Positions 36,170 through 45,764 of a DNA stretch of 64,000 nt are shown here, one piece after another. Where the stretch lies: positions 1 through 64,000 of the forward strand of contig JAKOVW010000062.1 of assembly GCA_029781865.1 (NCBI GenBank). The letters are read 5' to 3'. This stretch comes from Bacteroidota bacterium. Lineage in GTDB: Bacteria > Bacteroidota > Bacteroidia > Chitinophagales > Saprospiraceae. The first letter of the stretch is position 1, and each line of letters opens with the position of its first letter. The position numbers and the translations under genes are program-made. The notes below the pieces were generated by a model that made no database searches, was not told where the DNA came from, and saw only the letters and a list, made by a program, of their open reading frames with translations.

Positions 36170-37405
36170 TTATTTCAACATTTTCCAAAATTCAATCAAT
36201 GCATAGGTTGCAGAAGCCTCAATGTTCCGCAAACGGTCACGGCTGAACAAAAATTTCCTGGTCTTAATTTCTACTCTGCTGCCAAAGGCCATCCATACTG
36301 TACCAACAGGTTTGTCCGGAGTGCCTCCACCAGGTCCTGCAATACCGCTTATCGCAATTGCATAATCCGTATTGAATACTTCACAAGCGCCTTTCACCAT
36401 AGCACGCACACATTCTTCACTTACTGCTCCATGATTATTTAAAAGTTCTTCCGGAACACTAAGAATTGATTCTTTAATATCATTTAAATAAGCAATCACT
36501 CCTCCTTTATAGTATTCAGAAGCTCCCGGAACTGATGTGATTTTATGTGATAAAAATCCACCGGTACAACTTTCAGCTATACTCAGAAATTTATTTTGAT
36601 TCCTTAATAGGTTACCTATTTCCTGCTCAAGACTGGTGTCACCATATCCAAGAATCTGCTCTTTTAAACATTCATCAATGATATGCTTAAACTGCATTAG
36701 CTCCTGCTGAATAAGTTCGGTATCAGTATGTCTGCCTGTTAATCTCAGTTTAACCTGTCCCGCAGATGGCAAATAAGCCAATGAAATATAGTCCGGAAGT
36801 GCTCCTAATTTTGGTTCGATGATACTGGCAATTTCTGTTTCTCCCATTCCAACAGTGTGAATGGTCTGGTGAATTACCTTTATATTTTGATTCATTTCCG
36901 CCAACCTTGGCATCACCCCATGAATCATAATGTATTCCATTTCATAGGGGACTCCCGGCATGGAAATATAAATTTTCTGCTTGTATTCCATCCACATACC
37001 CATTGCTGTACCCAATTTATTATCGAGCAATTCAGCATTTGCCGGCAGGTAACATTGCGCCATATGTAATTCGGTAACCGGAATATTTCGTTTGGTCAGC
37101 ATCATAGTAAGATGCTCTTTATTGATTTCACTAAAAACCAATTGCACATTCATATACCCCGCTAAAGTTTTCTTGGTGATATCGTCTTTGGTAGGACCTA
37201 AACCACCTGTTATCAAAATGAGGTCAGCTTGTTGCGAGGCTTCATTCAGTGCCTGGATAATTTCACTTTCCTGATCGGCAACAGTCCATTTTTTAAATAC
37301 TTCCAAACCTTGCTTGTACAACAGTCTCGCAATTGTACTTGCATTGGTATCTGTCACCTGTCCTAATAAAACTTCATCCCCAATGATGATAAGTGCTATT
37401 TTCAT
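36170..37405 (-). CDS. cinA: CinA family protein (nicotinamide-nucleotide amidase type)
   Basis: This 411-aa protein is a full-length CinA. The N-terminal MoCF-like domain starts MKIALIIIGDEVLLGQVTDTN and includes ITGGLGPTKDDITKK. The C-terminal amidase domain has SIAESCTGGFLSHKITSVPGAS and AISGIAGPGGGTPDKPVGTVW. The family recycles NMN to nicotinate mononucleotide and in some species also cleaves ADP-ribose-type compounds. It stands alone on the minus strand, 174 bp from the Wzi/RemB-like gene and 200 bp from the E2 gene, with no evident operon partner. Confidence 0.92.
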   Translation of the reverse strand: MKIALIIIGDEVLLGQVTDTNASTIARLLYKQGLEVFKKWTVADQESEIIQALNEASQQADLILITGGLGPTKDDITKKTLAGYMNVQLVFSEINKEHLTMMLTKRNIPVTELHMAQCYLPANAELLDNKLGTAMGMWMEYKQKIYISMPGVPYEMEYIMIHGVMPRLAEMNQNIKVIHQTIHTVGMGETEIASIIEPKLGALPDYISLAYLPSAGQVKLRLTGRHTDTELIQQELMQFKHIIDECLKEQILGYGDTSLEQEIGNLLRNQNKFLSIAESCTGGFLSHKITSVPGASEYYKGGVIAYLNDIKESILSVPEELLNNHGAVSEECVRAMVKGACEVFNTDYAIAISGIAGPGGGTPDKPVGTVWMAFGSRVEIKTRKFLFSRDRLRNIEASATYALIEFWKMLK

Positions 37406-37579
37406 TTTATTGAATGCTGTTAAATGATATAAATGTCAATTTCAAATGGAAGACTTTTACAATCGCATGTATTTAATTGTAACGGATTTACTTTACAATG
37501 ATCAAATTTAGAATGACAATACTCGATATTTTTACGGGTATTCCACTCTAAAATTTTCAATCAGCAGGATACACCTTGT

Positions 37580-39277
37580 TTAAAAATCAAATCGCAATTT
37601 ATCCAGGTTCATTCTAAAGCCTCCACTAAACCAAATTACTGATTTTTTACTATTCTCAACATTCGTAGATCTGTAATTCAGATTCAGATCCAGCCATGCT
37701 CTGTGAAAAAGTCGGTAAGAAACACAAAAATTTCCTGCAATTACTTTGTTTGATACTCCTTGCGCAATCGTATTTCCATAATCTGCAAGCCTTGTATCAT
37801 AGTTCAACAATATATTCCCTCCATTATTGATGCCTGTGCTGTCTGTTCCTTTATGATAAGCAAGCCATTGACTGGAAAAGACCCAACGTTCATCAGGCTG
37901 ATAATGAACTTTAAAAATCAGTTCCTTGAAATTGGCTCCAAGCGGATGTGCCAAAGCCTGGTGGTATTGCGTGTAATTGGATATGCTGTCCCTGAACGTG
38001 TATGTATAAGGCCTGATCTGGTTATATTCTATTTGCAGCAATAAATGGTTCAGACCAAAGGCATTGATATATTTACATCCAAGCTGGACCGCATATTTAT
38101 TTCCCCACCAACCTTTTGAACTAAAAAATTCCTTCAGTACAAATTCATCAAAAAGCATTTGCCCGTAAACAGAAAATCGATTCAACAGCAGAACATTGGA
38201 ATGAAGACCAATAAATACATTATCCGGACTGCCCAGGGAATGCTCAATAAAACGATAGAGTATGACCGGATTCAGGTATTGCAACTCAAACCCGTTTCTC
38301 CTTGCAAAAACTACGGATTCAAAAATGCCTGCATTCCAGTTTTTGGTAATGTTCATACTTAGATAATGAGCAGCCATGTATTTCTTTTCAATCAAATGAT
38401 CTCCCTGCTCTCCTAAACTTTCGGGACTTAATTCGGCAAATAGGTTCTGATAGTGCAACTTCCACACATTCGTATTGATTTGCAAATAAAAATGCGGAGC
38501 TGAAAAATCTGAAAGGAACATACTGCGAATGCCACTTCCTATAAAATGAGTACCATGACCCAGGCTTACGTTAATGTGCCTGCTGGCTTTGAATTCAACT
38601 GCAGCGTTGGAAATTAAAAAATCATAGGCACGTTCTGATCCCGGAAACCGGCTTTGATATCGCTTGTACAAACCAGCTCCAGGAAAGGTTTGATACAAAT
38701 CGACATAATTATGCACATAGTCCGGTACGGACAATTGGGTTTCGATAATATCTGTATGAAAAAAAACACGCTGATCCACACTTCCTGCAATCCTCAATCC
38801 CCGTCTGTTGATAAATAATAATGTGGAATCTTCTTTGCCTATGTCAAAATACAGCAGCGGGTCGATACTGATTTGGAAATTCCTTTTGTAAAGACTTAAA
38901 AAATGAGCACCGTCTTTATAAAAATACTTCAGAAATGGTTTGGATGATTTAAAATAGGAATTCGGTGAATCATTCATTTTCTCTTCATTATACAATGCTT
39001 CCACATGATCTGCAATCATTTGATTGGCGAATACAGTATCGCCAATTGCATTGTTGTTGTCCGGCTTTCCGGAACTATTCGATTTGAAGCGGAGGAGTTC
39101 ATTGATCGTCCTGATTTTATTCAGAGCCTGTATCTGCAAGTGATTATTGAATAAAACCCCATTTTGAATTTCTATGGCATCAAGTTGAATTTTTTGTTCA
39201 GCGTCAGGTTGCAAATAGCCTTGTCCCGATACGGCACTCCCGAAAAAAAGCATGACGCAGATGCGGACCAGTTTCAT
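37580..39277 (-). CDS. Wzi/RemB-like outer-membrane beta-barrel protein
   Basis: The 565-aa product has a signal peptide (MKLVRICVMLFFGSAVSGQG). The body is rich in alternating aromatic strands and matches the capsule-assembly Wzi family, which in Bacteroidota includes the gliding-associated protein RemB. Typical elements are the SLGHGTHFIGSGIRSMFLSD strand-turn motif and a C-terminal strand ending in KLRFDF, an outer-membrane barrel end. It overlaps lpxK by 4 bp (ATGA), so it is translated from the same mRNA. Roles in surface polysaccharide anchoring or motility are family-level inference. Confidence 0.8.
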   Translation of the reverse strand: MKLVRICVMLFFGSAVSGQGYLQPDAEQKIQLDAIEIQNGVLFNNHLQIQALNKIRTINELLRFKSNSSGKPDNNNAIGDTVFANQMIADHVEALYNEEKMNDSPNSYFKSSKPFLKYFYKDGAHFLSLYKRNFQISIDPLLYFDIGKEDSTLLFINRRGLRIAGSVDQRVFFHTDIIETQLSVPDYVHNYVDLYQTFPGAGLYKRYQSRFPGSERAYDFLISNAAVEFKASRHINVSLGHGTHFIGSGIRSMFLSDFSAPHFYLQINTNVWKLHYQNLFAELSPESLGEQGDHLIEKKYMAAHYLSMNITKNWNAGIFESVVFARRNGFELQYLNPVILYRFIEHSLGSPDNVFIGLHSNVLLLNRFSVYGQMLFDEFVLKEFFSSKGWWGNKYAVQLGCKYINAFGLNHLLLQIEYNQIRPYTYTFRDSISNYTQYHQALAHPLGANFKELIFKVHYQPDERWVFSSQWLAYHKGTDSTGINNGGNILLNYDTRLADYGNTIAQGVSNKVIAGNFCVSYRLFHRAWLDLNLNYRSTNVENSKKSVIWFSGGFRMNLDKLRFDF

Positions 39278-40329
39278 ATTTTAAAATCCAAAAGGTAGGT
39301 CTTTATAAATTGATTGAAAATTTCTTCTTTATAAAAAATAACTTCTATGGGAATGGCATAAACCTCTATATCCCGTTGCTCGAAAAAGTCCCGGAACAAC
39401 ATCAAACGGGTAGCATCTTTTTCAGTTGTTAAAATCATTTTATTGGGATGTGAAATCTGATCGTGTTTGGATAACAAGGCTTTGATTTCTGATTCTTTAA
39501 AATAATGGTGATCCTCAAAGTTATAATCTACAACTGAAGCAACATGAGTGGATAAATAATTCAGCAGATAAGAAGATTGTGCAATAGCGCTGATTAAGGT
39601 AACATGAAGCCCGGGATTCAGCAAAAATTGCTTTGCCGGATTAAATATCTGATAAGGGATACCGTAATTGATTTTTGAAAAAAACAATTTTTGATGTTTT
39701 TTCAATTGCAGCGTGTTTCTCCAGGATAAAAAATCGGATTCAGTCAGATTATCCGGGCATTTGGTCACAATAACCACATCGGCGCGGGCAGCTCCGAATC
39801 GCCATTCCCGCAATCTGCCGCTAGGCAATAAAAAATCAGATGTATAAGGATGTGAAAATTCAGTCAGCAATATATTAAGCCCCGGCTTCACAGCAAGATG
39901 TTGAAAAGCATCATCCAGCAGTATCAGATTTAATTCCGGAAAATTTCGAATCAATCTGGGAATTCCAAGTGCCCTGCTTTCACTTACCGCTACAGGTATA
40001 TCCGGAAACTTATTTTTGATTTGCCGCGGTTCATCGCCAACTTGTTTTGCATCGTGCTCTGAGTCGACGAGAATAAATCCACTGGTATTCCGTTTGTATC
40101 CTCTGCTTAATACACCAAGGTAAAGGTGTTCTTTTAATAAGCGGATCAGATATTCAATATGTGGCGATTTACCGGTTCCACCCACAGACAGATTGCCAAT
40201 GGATATAACCGGGAAACTAAACTTTACCGCTTTAATAAATCCGGAATAATATAAAGACTGATAAATGCTCACTCCGATTCCATACAGCATGGAAAATGGA
40301 ATCAATAAAATGGAAATGAATTTCTGCAC
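39274..40329 (-). CDS. lpxK: Tetraacyldisaccharide 4'-kinase LpxK
   Basis: The 351-aa product is LpxK, which phosphorylates the 4' position of the lipid A disaccharide on the inner membrane. It has an N-terminal membrane-associated helix (ISILLIPFSMLYGIGVSIY). The P-loop-like VISIGNLSVGGTGKSPHIEY lies near residues 40-60. GVLSRGYKRNTSGF and LILLDDAFQHLAVK also match; the usual DDGFQH has Ala for Gly. A C-terminal TTEKDATRL motif is present. It starts 1 bp after the end of the barrel gene upstream and overlaps the Wzi/RemB-like gene, forming an outer-membrane biogenesis operon. Confidence 0.93.
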   Translation of the reverse strand: MQKFISILLIPFSMLYGIGVSIYQSLYYSGFIKAVKFSFPVISIGNLSVGGTGKSPHIEYLIRLLKEHLYLGVLSRGYKRNTSGFILVDSEHDAKQVGDEPRQIKNKFPDIPVAVSESRALGIPRLIRNFPELNLILLDDAFQHLAVKPGLNILLTEFSHPYTSDFLLPSGRLREWRFGAARADVVIVTKCPDNLTESDFLSWRNTLQLKKHQKLFFSKINYGIPYQIFNPAKQFLLNPGLHVTLISAIAQSSYLLNYLSTHVASVVDYNFEDHHYFKESEIKALLSKHDQISHPNKMILTTEKDATRLMLFRDFFEQRDIEVYAIPIEVIFYKEEIFNQFIKTYLLDFKI

Positions 40330-40330
40330 G

Positions 40331-40999
40331 CTATTTAAAAAAGTATTGTATTCCCAATTGCGGAATTCCGATTGTAAAATTACTGGTAGGACCTCTCAAT
40401 CCCGGTTTTTGATCAATTTCTTCGATATCCGAAAGGGAATAATCCGGTCTTATTAATGCATTCAGACAGAATTTACCCATAGTATATTGCAATCCAACGG
40501 CCACAACCAATTCGATTGGCAATGAAGTATAATAACTTTTTACATCAACCAGGGCCGGGCTATACGCACCATAAACTCCTTTTCGCGAACTCTTTGCTTC
40601 TGATAGCATGCTGAGCTGGAATCCACCCTGCAACAGGAAAGACAATTTCTTTTCAGGTCTGAGCCTGTAACAAAATAAGACCGGAATTTTAAAGTAAGTC
40701 AATTCCGTTTTGTAATTCCCTATCGGATTTCCATTGGTACTATAATTCTGCCCCTGTTGGGAATAGATCAATCCGGTCTGAATACCTGTTCTTGTAGTGA
40801 AGCGGTAACCCAGATCGAATCCGAATGCAGATTTAAACGTATTTTCAAAATCCAATTCTCCTCCCAGATTCTGATCATCCGAATTGGCAATGCGCGTATT
40901 CTGAAAAGCGGCATTAACCCCAACATACAATCCCGTATGCTGAGCATTTAAAAGATTTCCGGATATTAAAACCAATACATAAATCAACAGTCTTTTCAT
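40331..40999 (-). CDS. Outer-membrane beta-barrel protein (PorT-like/OMP_b-brl family)
   Basis: The 222-aa product has a signal peptide (MKRLLIYVLVLISGNLLNAQ) and amphipathic strands typical of the small 8-strand barrels of Bacteroidota. Examples are GLYVGVNAAFQNTRI, GFDLGYRFTTRTGIQTGLIY, TYFKIPVLFCYRLRP, and a terminal strand ending GIQYFFK. It lies directly upstream of lpxK and 47 bp downstream of the interrupted DUF2851 gene. Its role is unknown. It is shorter than, but similar in style to, PorT-type barrels; I do not assign it to T9SS. Confidence 0.75.
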   Translation of the reverse strand: MKRLLIYVLVLISGNLLNAQHTGLYVGVNAAFQNTRIANSDDQNLGGELDFENTFKSAFGFDLGYRFTTRTGIQTGLIYSQQGQNYSTNGNPIGNYKTELTYFKIPVLFCYRLRPEKKLSFLLQGGFQLSMLSEAKSSRKGVYGAYSPALVDVKSYYTSLPIELVVAVGLQYTMGKFCLNALIRPDYSLSDIEEIDQKPGLRGPTSNFTIGIPQLGIQYFFK

Positions 41000-41046
41000 T
41001 AGATGAATTTTTTAATTGTTTAAATTAATAGAATGCCGATTTGCGA

Positions 41047-42330
41047 CTATTGATAAAATGGGTTTTTGAGAATTTCATTGCCAATGGAACAGGATGTACA
41101 TTTTTTCTCGGTGCAATATCTTTGAAATAACTGAATCCCTCCCTGGCTATGACCTGCGTGATCAAACACAAAATTAAAATTTTTCCACATATGACTGATA
41201 TGATTAGTCTCCGGTTTCATCCTCTCCAGGTAATTTATAGCCCGGTCCATACAGGTATTCAACTGATAGATAGATCCGTAAGCAAAGAGAATCGGACAAA
41301 TAGCATTAATAATAATAAGCTCTTTTGTTTGTTTTCCTATTGCAGGAATTCAGCTTTTTACCGCTTTTTTTGAAAAGGTATAATGTTCCCTCCAGTATTC
41401 ATCAGGGTCAGCATCCAGCAGGCCAAGCAACTGGGCGATCCCATTGCCTTCCAGAATTTTTGAAAACAATCGTTGGTGCTTCGCCAGTAACGAGGTCAAT
41501 TGAGCAATTCGCAAGGTTGGAAAATGCGCAGGCCTCAATCGCAACAATTTCCATTCAAAGGCTTCCATCGGACTAAGATCAAATTTGGCTTTCAGAAAAT
41601 GATATTCCGTCTGAAGCGCTAAAGAATACGAATGATCCATAGTTTCATTCAGAAATCCGGCAGTACCAAAAAATAAAGCTGAAAGTGAGAAAGCGTCGTG
41701 ATATACTTTTGTAATGATGGGATACGGAAGTTTCTGACACAACCGGTCCATGGCTTCGCAATTGACAGGGGCTACAATATAATGCGCGATTCGATTAAAC
41801 AATATGGCTTCCCAATCCCATTGCAACCCTGACAAAAGAACTTTGCAGTGGTTGGTTTTTTCTTCCATCCGTTCCATCATCATTCGTTCTATCTGACTTG
41901 CTTTAATCAAAGGCGAAATGTTTTCGATAAAGCGCTGGCAGGGAATTCGTTGCCTGTTTTCCATGAGCTGCTGATAATTAATCAAAATTTCAGGGCGGAT
42001 CAAAGACTTTAATTCCAGACAGGAAATCTTTCTGCCTGACCAACTTATTTCATTATCGTGATCCCAAACCACATGCAATATGGTGTTTTGATAATTAGGA
42101 TCATGTTCATGCTGATGCAGCAACCAGTCAGAAGATTTTACATGAATTTCAACATGACCAACCCATAGTATGTCATTGATCTTAATTTTAGCAAAAAGAA
42201 AATCCGGTCCCTGATTGGTGTTTTGATGTCCGGTATGGAGAATCTCTATCGTCTCACCGTTTGTGGTCAATGGATTTTTTGAATAAATAAATTTAGATCT
42301 CCAGATAAATTGAATGAGGTCTTCTTTCAT
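41047..42330 (-). pseudogene. DUF2851 family gene interrupted by an in-frame TGA
   Basis: Reading 42330 to 41047 in one frame gives 427 codons with a single internal TGA at 41352-41350 (codon 327). Upstream of it lies a normal DUF2851 body (TNGETIEILHTGHQNTNQGPDF, HVEIHVKSSDWLLHQHEHDPNYQNTILHVVWDHD, RQRIPCQRF). Downstream in the same frame is the normal family C-terminus: INAICPILFAYGSIY, then a helical stretch with a Cys pattern YCTEKKCTSCSIGNEILK. The total length matches intact family members. TGA is a true stop elsewhere in the window (for example 11564-11566). This is therefore a nonsense mutation, a sequencing or assembly error, or readthrough. The family function is unknown. Confidence 0.85.
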
Positions 42331-42897
42331 GAGGTGTTTGATTTAGGGTTATTAAAAAACTCATTGCGTGTTGAATCAATGCACTGCTCCAACTTCAATG
42401 AACTGTTCATGTATTCTCAAAATGTCCAATTGCAGTAATTTCATTCTTAGATACATGTTGTTATCTAAGCAGTATGGGTGTTACTCAATTTTTTTACAAT
42501 GGCATATGTACCATTTCCTTCAAACTGCCAACTCAATGCAGCTCCATGCGCATCCACCCTATTCTTACAATCAGCACTTTTTATCGTAAGTCATAATAGT
42601 GTAAAACGCACCAAGCCTACATTTCCGGTTTGCCTCAAAAATGTTTGCTTAATTGAATTAATGCTTCACATAGTGTGTGTATCCTCTCTCATAGTTCTGA
42701 TCTCATAGCTTCCATCTCCACTCATCGTTCATCTCTCATAACTCATCTCTCCATTCTCCTCTCCTCTCCTCTCCTAGCTCCTAGCTCCTGGTTCCTGGTT
42801 CCTCTCTCAGATCTCATAGTTCGGATCTCATAGCTCAGATCTCCATTCTCCTCTCCTAGCTCCTAGCTCCTAGTTCCTGGCTCAGATCTCATAGTTC
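42331..42897. repeat. Gene-free stretch ending in a CTCCTAGCTCC-type simple repeat
   Basis: No coding sequence is convincing at 42331-42680. From about 42690 to 42897 the plus strand is made of CTCCTAG, CTCCTGG, TTCCTGG and CAGATCTCATAG units. On the folA coding strand this reads GGAGCTA/GGAACTA heptamers starting at the stop codon of folA, the same repeat that follows the DUF1572-like gene at 26363. Confidence 0.7.
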
Positions 42898-43389
42898 CTA
42901 CCCCCTCTCATATTGTATGAAAGAATAATTCATCTTGTTTTTTTCATCTGCTAAATGATCTTCTCTGAAGCTGACCTTCCATTCTTCTAAATTGATTTCC
43001 GGAAACCAGGTGTCTCCTTTGCAGGGCACATCGACCAGTGTTACATACAATCGATTCCAAAGATGCACAGATTGATTGTAAATTTCTCCACCACCAATGA
43101 TAAAAATTTCTTTTTCATTATTTCTTTTGGACCATAACAATCCTTCTTCAATAGAATGAACTATGATGCAATTGCTCACTATAAAATAAGGATCACGGGT
43201 TACAATAATATTTGTCCTTCCAGGAAGTGGATTGCCAATGCTTTGAAAACATTTCCTTCCCATAAGAACAGAATGACCCATGGTTTTCTTTTTAAAATAT
43301 TTGAGATCCGCCGGCAGATACCATGGAATTTGATTTTCAAATCCAATCACGCGGTCCTGGTTCATCGCAACTATTGAAGAGATAATCAT
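42898..43389 (-). CDS. folA: Dihydrofolate reductase
   Basis: The 163-aa product is a chromosomal-type DHFR with IVAMNQDRVIGFENQIPWYLPADLKYFKKKT, where the substrate-site Asp follows the IPW motif. MGRKCFQSIGNPLPGRTNIIVTRD holds the NADPH-binding motif, and IFIIGGGEIYNQ follows. It reduces dihydrofolate to tetrahydrofolate in the cytoplasm. The start codon overlaps the mrdA stop (ATGA at 43389-43386), so translation is coupled to the cell-shape operon. No thyA is adjacent. The protein ends in ERG within the purine-rich repeat. Confidence 0.95.
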   Translation of the reverse strand: MIISSIVAMNQDRVIGFENQIPWYLPADLKYFKKKTMGHSVLMGRKCFQSIGNPLPGRTNIIVTRDPYFIVSNCIIVHSIEEGLLWSKRNNEKEIFIIGGGEIYNQSVHLWNRLYVTLVDVPCKGDTWFPEINLEEWKVSFREDHLADEKNKMNYSFIQYERG

Positions 43390-45233
43390 GTTTTTGCCAA
43401 TTTGGGAACAAGACTTTTTTTAATCATCGATTCCTCAAGATCTTTTCGCTTGACTATTTTATTCAAATACTTTTCTATCATTAATGAAGCAATGGGTGCA
43501 GCTACTGCACCTCCCGCACCTGCATTTTCAACATAAACGGCAATGGCAATTTTGGGATGATCCTTTGGAGCAAAAGCAAAAAACACCGAATGCGATTCTC
43601 CATGTGGATTCTGTGACGTACCGGTTTTACCGCAGGTTGTAATTTCAGGATTGTAAGCCAGATAAGCTGTTCCACTCTGAACGGCCATTTCCATTCCTTC
43701 AATTACTGGTTCAAAATATTTTTCATCAATGGGCACCCTGTTTTGAGTCCGAAAACGCTCCGGAATCTCCAGTTGATTTCCAATAAAACTCTTAACCAGA
43801 TGCGGAGTATAATAATATCCGCGATTTGCAATAATCGCCGCCAGATTAGCCATCTGAATGGTGGACAGCTGCAACTCCCCCTGGCCAATGCCTACCGATA
43901 CAAAATAAGTAGATCTCCATTGATCTGTTTTATACATTCTGGTATAAAATTCTGAAGTGGGAATAAATCCTCCACTTTCTGTAGACACATCGGTATACAA
44001 TGGTTTTCCCAATCCAAATGCTCCCAGATATTTGACCAGGATATCGAGTCCTACCTGTGGTTTATTGAATCCTTCAATTTCGATCAGATCCCTGAATGTT
44101 TGAATAAAATACGAATTACAGGAATGCTGTAAGGCAACTGACAATTTATACGGTTGCGGATGCTGATGACATCCATAGGAAACATTTTTATAATAATAGG
44201 CTCCTGTGCAGGTATGCGAAGTATAGTCGTGTAACACGCCTTCCTGTTGTGCGATCAAAGCAAGTATTGGTTTAAATATAGAACCCGGTGGATACTTTGC
44301 ATTGGACGAACGGTCAAATAATGGTTTCAGGGTATCCTTGAGCAAGTATGCATATGCGACGCCCCTGTTGTTGTGAATGGATAATAAATTCGGATTGTAT
44401 GTCGGAGCAGTAACCTGGCATAGAATTTCGCCGGTCGATGGCTCAATGGCAACAATACCTCCGACTTTATTTTGCATAAGCGTGTCCCCGTATTTCTGAA
44501 GCTCTATGTCAATAGACATTTTGATATCCGAACCGGAAACAGCTTCCTTGTCGAGTTTGCCGTGTTCAAAATGACCTACTTCCCTTCCGAGATTATCTTT
44601 CAATACGAACTCCACGCCATTGGAGCCGCGGATGGCATCTTCATAAATTTTTTCCAAACCTGATGTGCCAATGTAATCGCCCAACCGATATTTCCCATCT
44701 GATCGCTCGATTTCCTCTTTGGTCACCTCGCTGATGTATCCAAGATAATTTGCTCCGTGTGGTTCAGGATATTCACGGATAGATCTCAGCAATCCTTTAA
44801 AGCCCGGAAAGCGAAATGAATTTTCCTGGAAAGGAAGAAAAACTTCCGGTGGAATACTTTTGAGAAATACAAAGGGAATGGACCTGCTGTACTTTCCGGT
44901 ACTCCAGTCCTTATCGAGGTTTTCTTCAAAGGTTTCTTTGCTGATATGCAGTAATTCGCAAAACAAAGTGGTATCCATTCCGGGCATTAGCTCCTTATAA
45001 GTCACATACAAATCATAGGTCGGATAATTGATGACCAGTACTTTTCCATTGCGGTCATAAAATAATCCTCTGGAAGGATAGATGGTATTTTGATTTAATG
45101 TCGTCGAACTGGCTTTATTGGAATAATATGGATTGAATAACTGGATTTTTGCCAAAGTGATGATCAGTGTAGCGCTGCATACAATGACTAAGCCTTTTAC
45201 AATCTGATATCTCTTAATGCGTTTGTCTTCCAT
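43386..45233 (-). CDS. mrdA: Penicillin-binding protein 2 (elongasome transpeptidase)
   Basis: The 615-aa class B PBP has an N-terminal membrane anchor (~13-33), a PBP dimerisation domain (IYPSRGLFYDRNGKVLVINYP), and a transpeptidase domain. Catalytic Ser318 and Lys321 lie in PPGSIFKP, the SxN motif in QHSCNSYF, and KTG in CGKTGTSQNPHGESH. It cross-links lateral-wall peptidoglycan together with MreBCD. It follows mreD by 9 bp and overlaps folA. RodA, its usual glycosyltransferase partner, is not encoded at the expected downstream position. Confidence 0.95.
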   Translation of the reverse strand: MEDKRIKRYQIVKGLVIVCSATLIITLAKIQLFNPYYSNKASSTTLNQNTIYPSRGLFYDRNGKVLVINYPTYDLYVTYKELMPGMDTTLFCELLHISKETFEENLDKDWSTGKYSRSIPFVFLKSIPPEVFLPFQENSFRFPGFKGLLRSIREYPEPHGANYLGYISEVTKEEIERSDGKYRLGDYIGTSGLEKIYEDAIRGSNGVEFVLKDNLGREVGHFEHGKLDKEAVSGSDIKMSIDIELQKYGDTLMQNKVGGIVAIEPSTGEILCQVTAPTYNPNLLSIHNNRGVAYAYLLKDTLKPLFDRSSNAKYPPGSIFKPILALIAQQEGVLHDYTSHTCTGAYYYKNVSYGCHQHPQPYKLSVALQHSCNSYFIQTFRDLIEIEGFNKPQVGLDILVKYLGAFGLGKPLYTDVSTESGGFIPTSEFYTRMYKTDQWRSTYFVSVGIGQGELQLSTIQMANLAAIIANRGYYYTPHLVKSFIGNQLEIPERFRTQNRVPIDEKYFEPVIEGMEMAVQSGTAYLAYNPEITTCGKTGTSQNPHGESHSVFFAFAPKDHPKIAIAVYVENAGAGGAVAAPIASLMIEKYLNKIVKRKDLEESMIKKSLVPKLAKT

Positions 45234-45242
45234 TTGATCCGA

Positions 45243-45764
45243 TCAGGACTTAAAGCTATAAAACAATTGAACGAGAAAAATAATAATACTGGAAACAAAA
45301 AAACTGAGAATTGTTTTGACCAGAATTTCTCCTGCATATACAAAGGTGAAAATCTCCAGTATAAAATAAGATAGAAAAAAAATAAACAATAAAACACTGG
45401 CATACTTTGAAAACCAAACGACTCCCAGATTGCTGATCGTCGGACTAATATCCGTATGATAACCATTCTTGGGTTCAAAAATCCGCAACACCAGCGGACG
45501 AAAAATGACCATCCATAAACACGCACCCGCATGTACTCCGGGTGAAACGTAAAATAAGTCGACTATAAATCCGATGGTAAATGCAATCAAGATCACAAAA
45601 AACTGTGGAATTTTTATAGGCAAAGTCAACAAGGCTACCGGATAAATCATGATGAAAATGTAATTCTGATTAGAACCCGCAAGATTAATATGCTTGAGTA
45701 CCAATACCTGCAAGGCAATGTACAGGATAAAGCGGACGATATGATTTACCCAGATATTATTCAT
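45243..45764 (-). CDS. mreD: Rod shape-determining protein MreD
   Basis: The 173-aa integral membrane protein has about five predicted transmembrane helices (for example IVRFILYIALQVLVLKHI and IIFLVQLFYSF). Conserved MreD features include the VALLTLPIKIPQFFVILIAFTIGFIVDLF stretch. It overlaps the mreC end by 8 bp and precedes mrdA by 9 bp. It scaffolds the elongation complex in the inner membrane with MreC and PBP2. Confidence 0.9.
   Translation of the reverse strand: MNNIWVNHIVRFILYIALQVLVLKHINLAGSNQNYIFIMIYPVALLTLPIKIPQFFVILIAFTIGFIVDLFYVSPGVHAGACLWMVIFRPLVLRIFEPKNGYHTDISPTISNLGVVWFSKYASVLLFIFFLSYFILEIFTFVYAGEILVKTILSFFVSSIIIFLVQLFYSFKS

Noticed and set aside
41350-41352. Selenocysteine or alternative genetic code at the internal TGA
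   Set aside because: No Cys/Sec is expected at this alignment position, no SECIS-like hairpin was noticed, and TGA acts as a stop in other genes here.
42368-42708. Small plus-strand reading frames upstream of the DUF2851 gene
   Set aside because: The composition is low complexity with no recognisable domain, and two frames overlap. They run into simple repeats.
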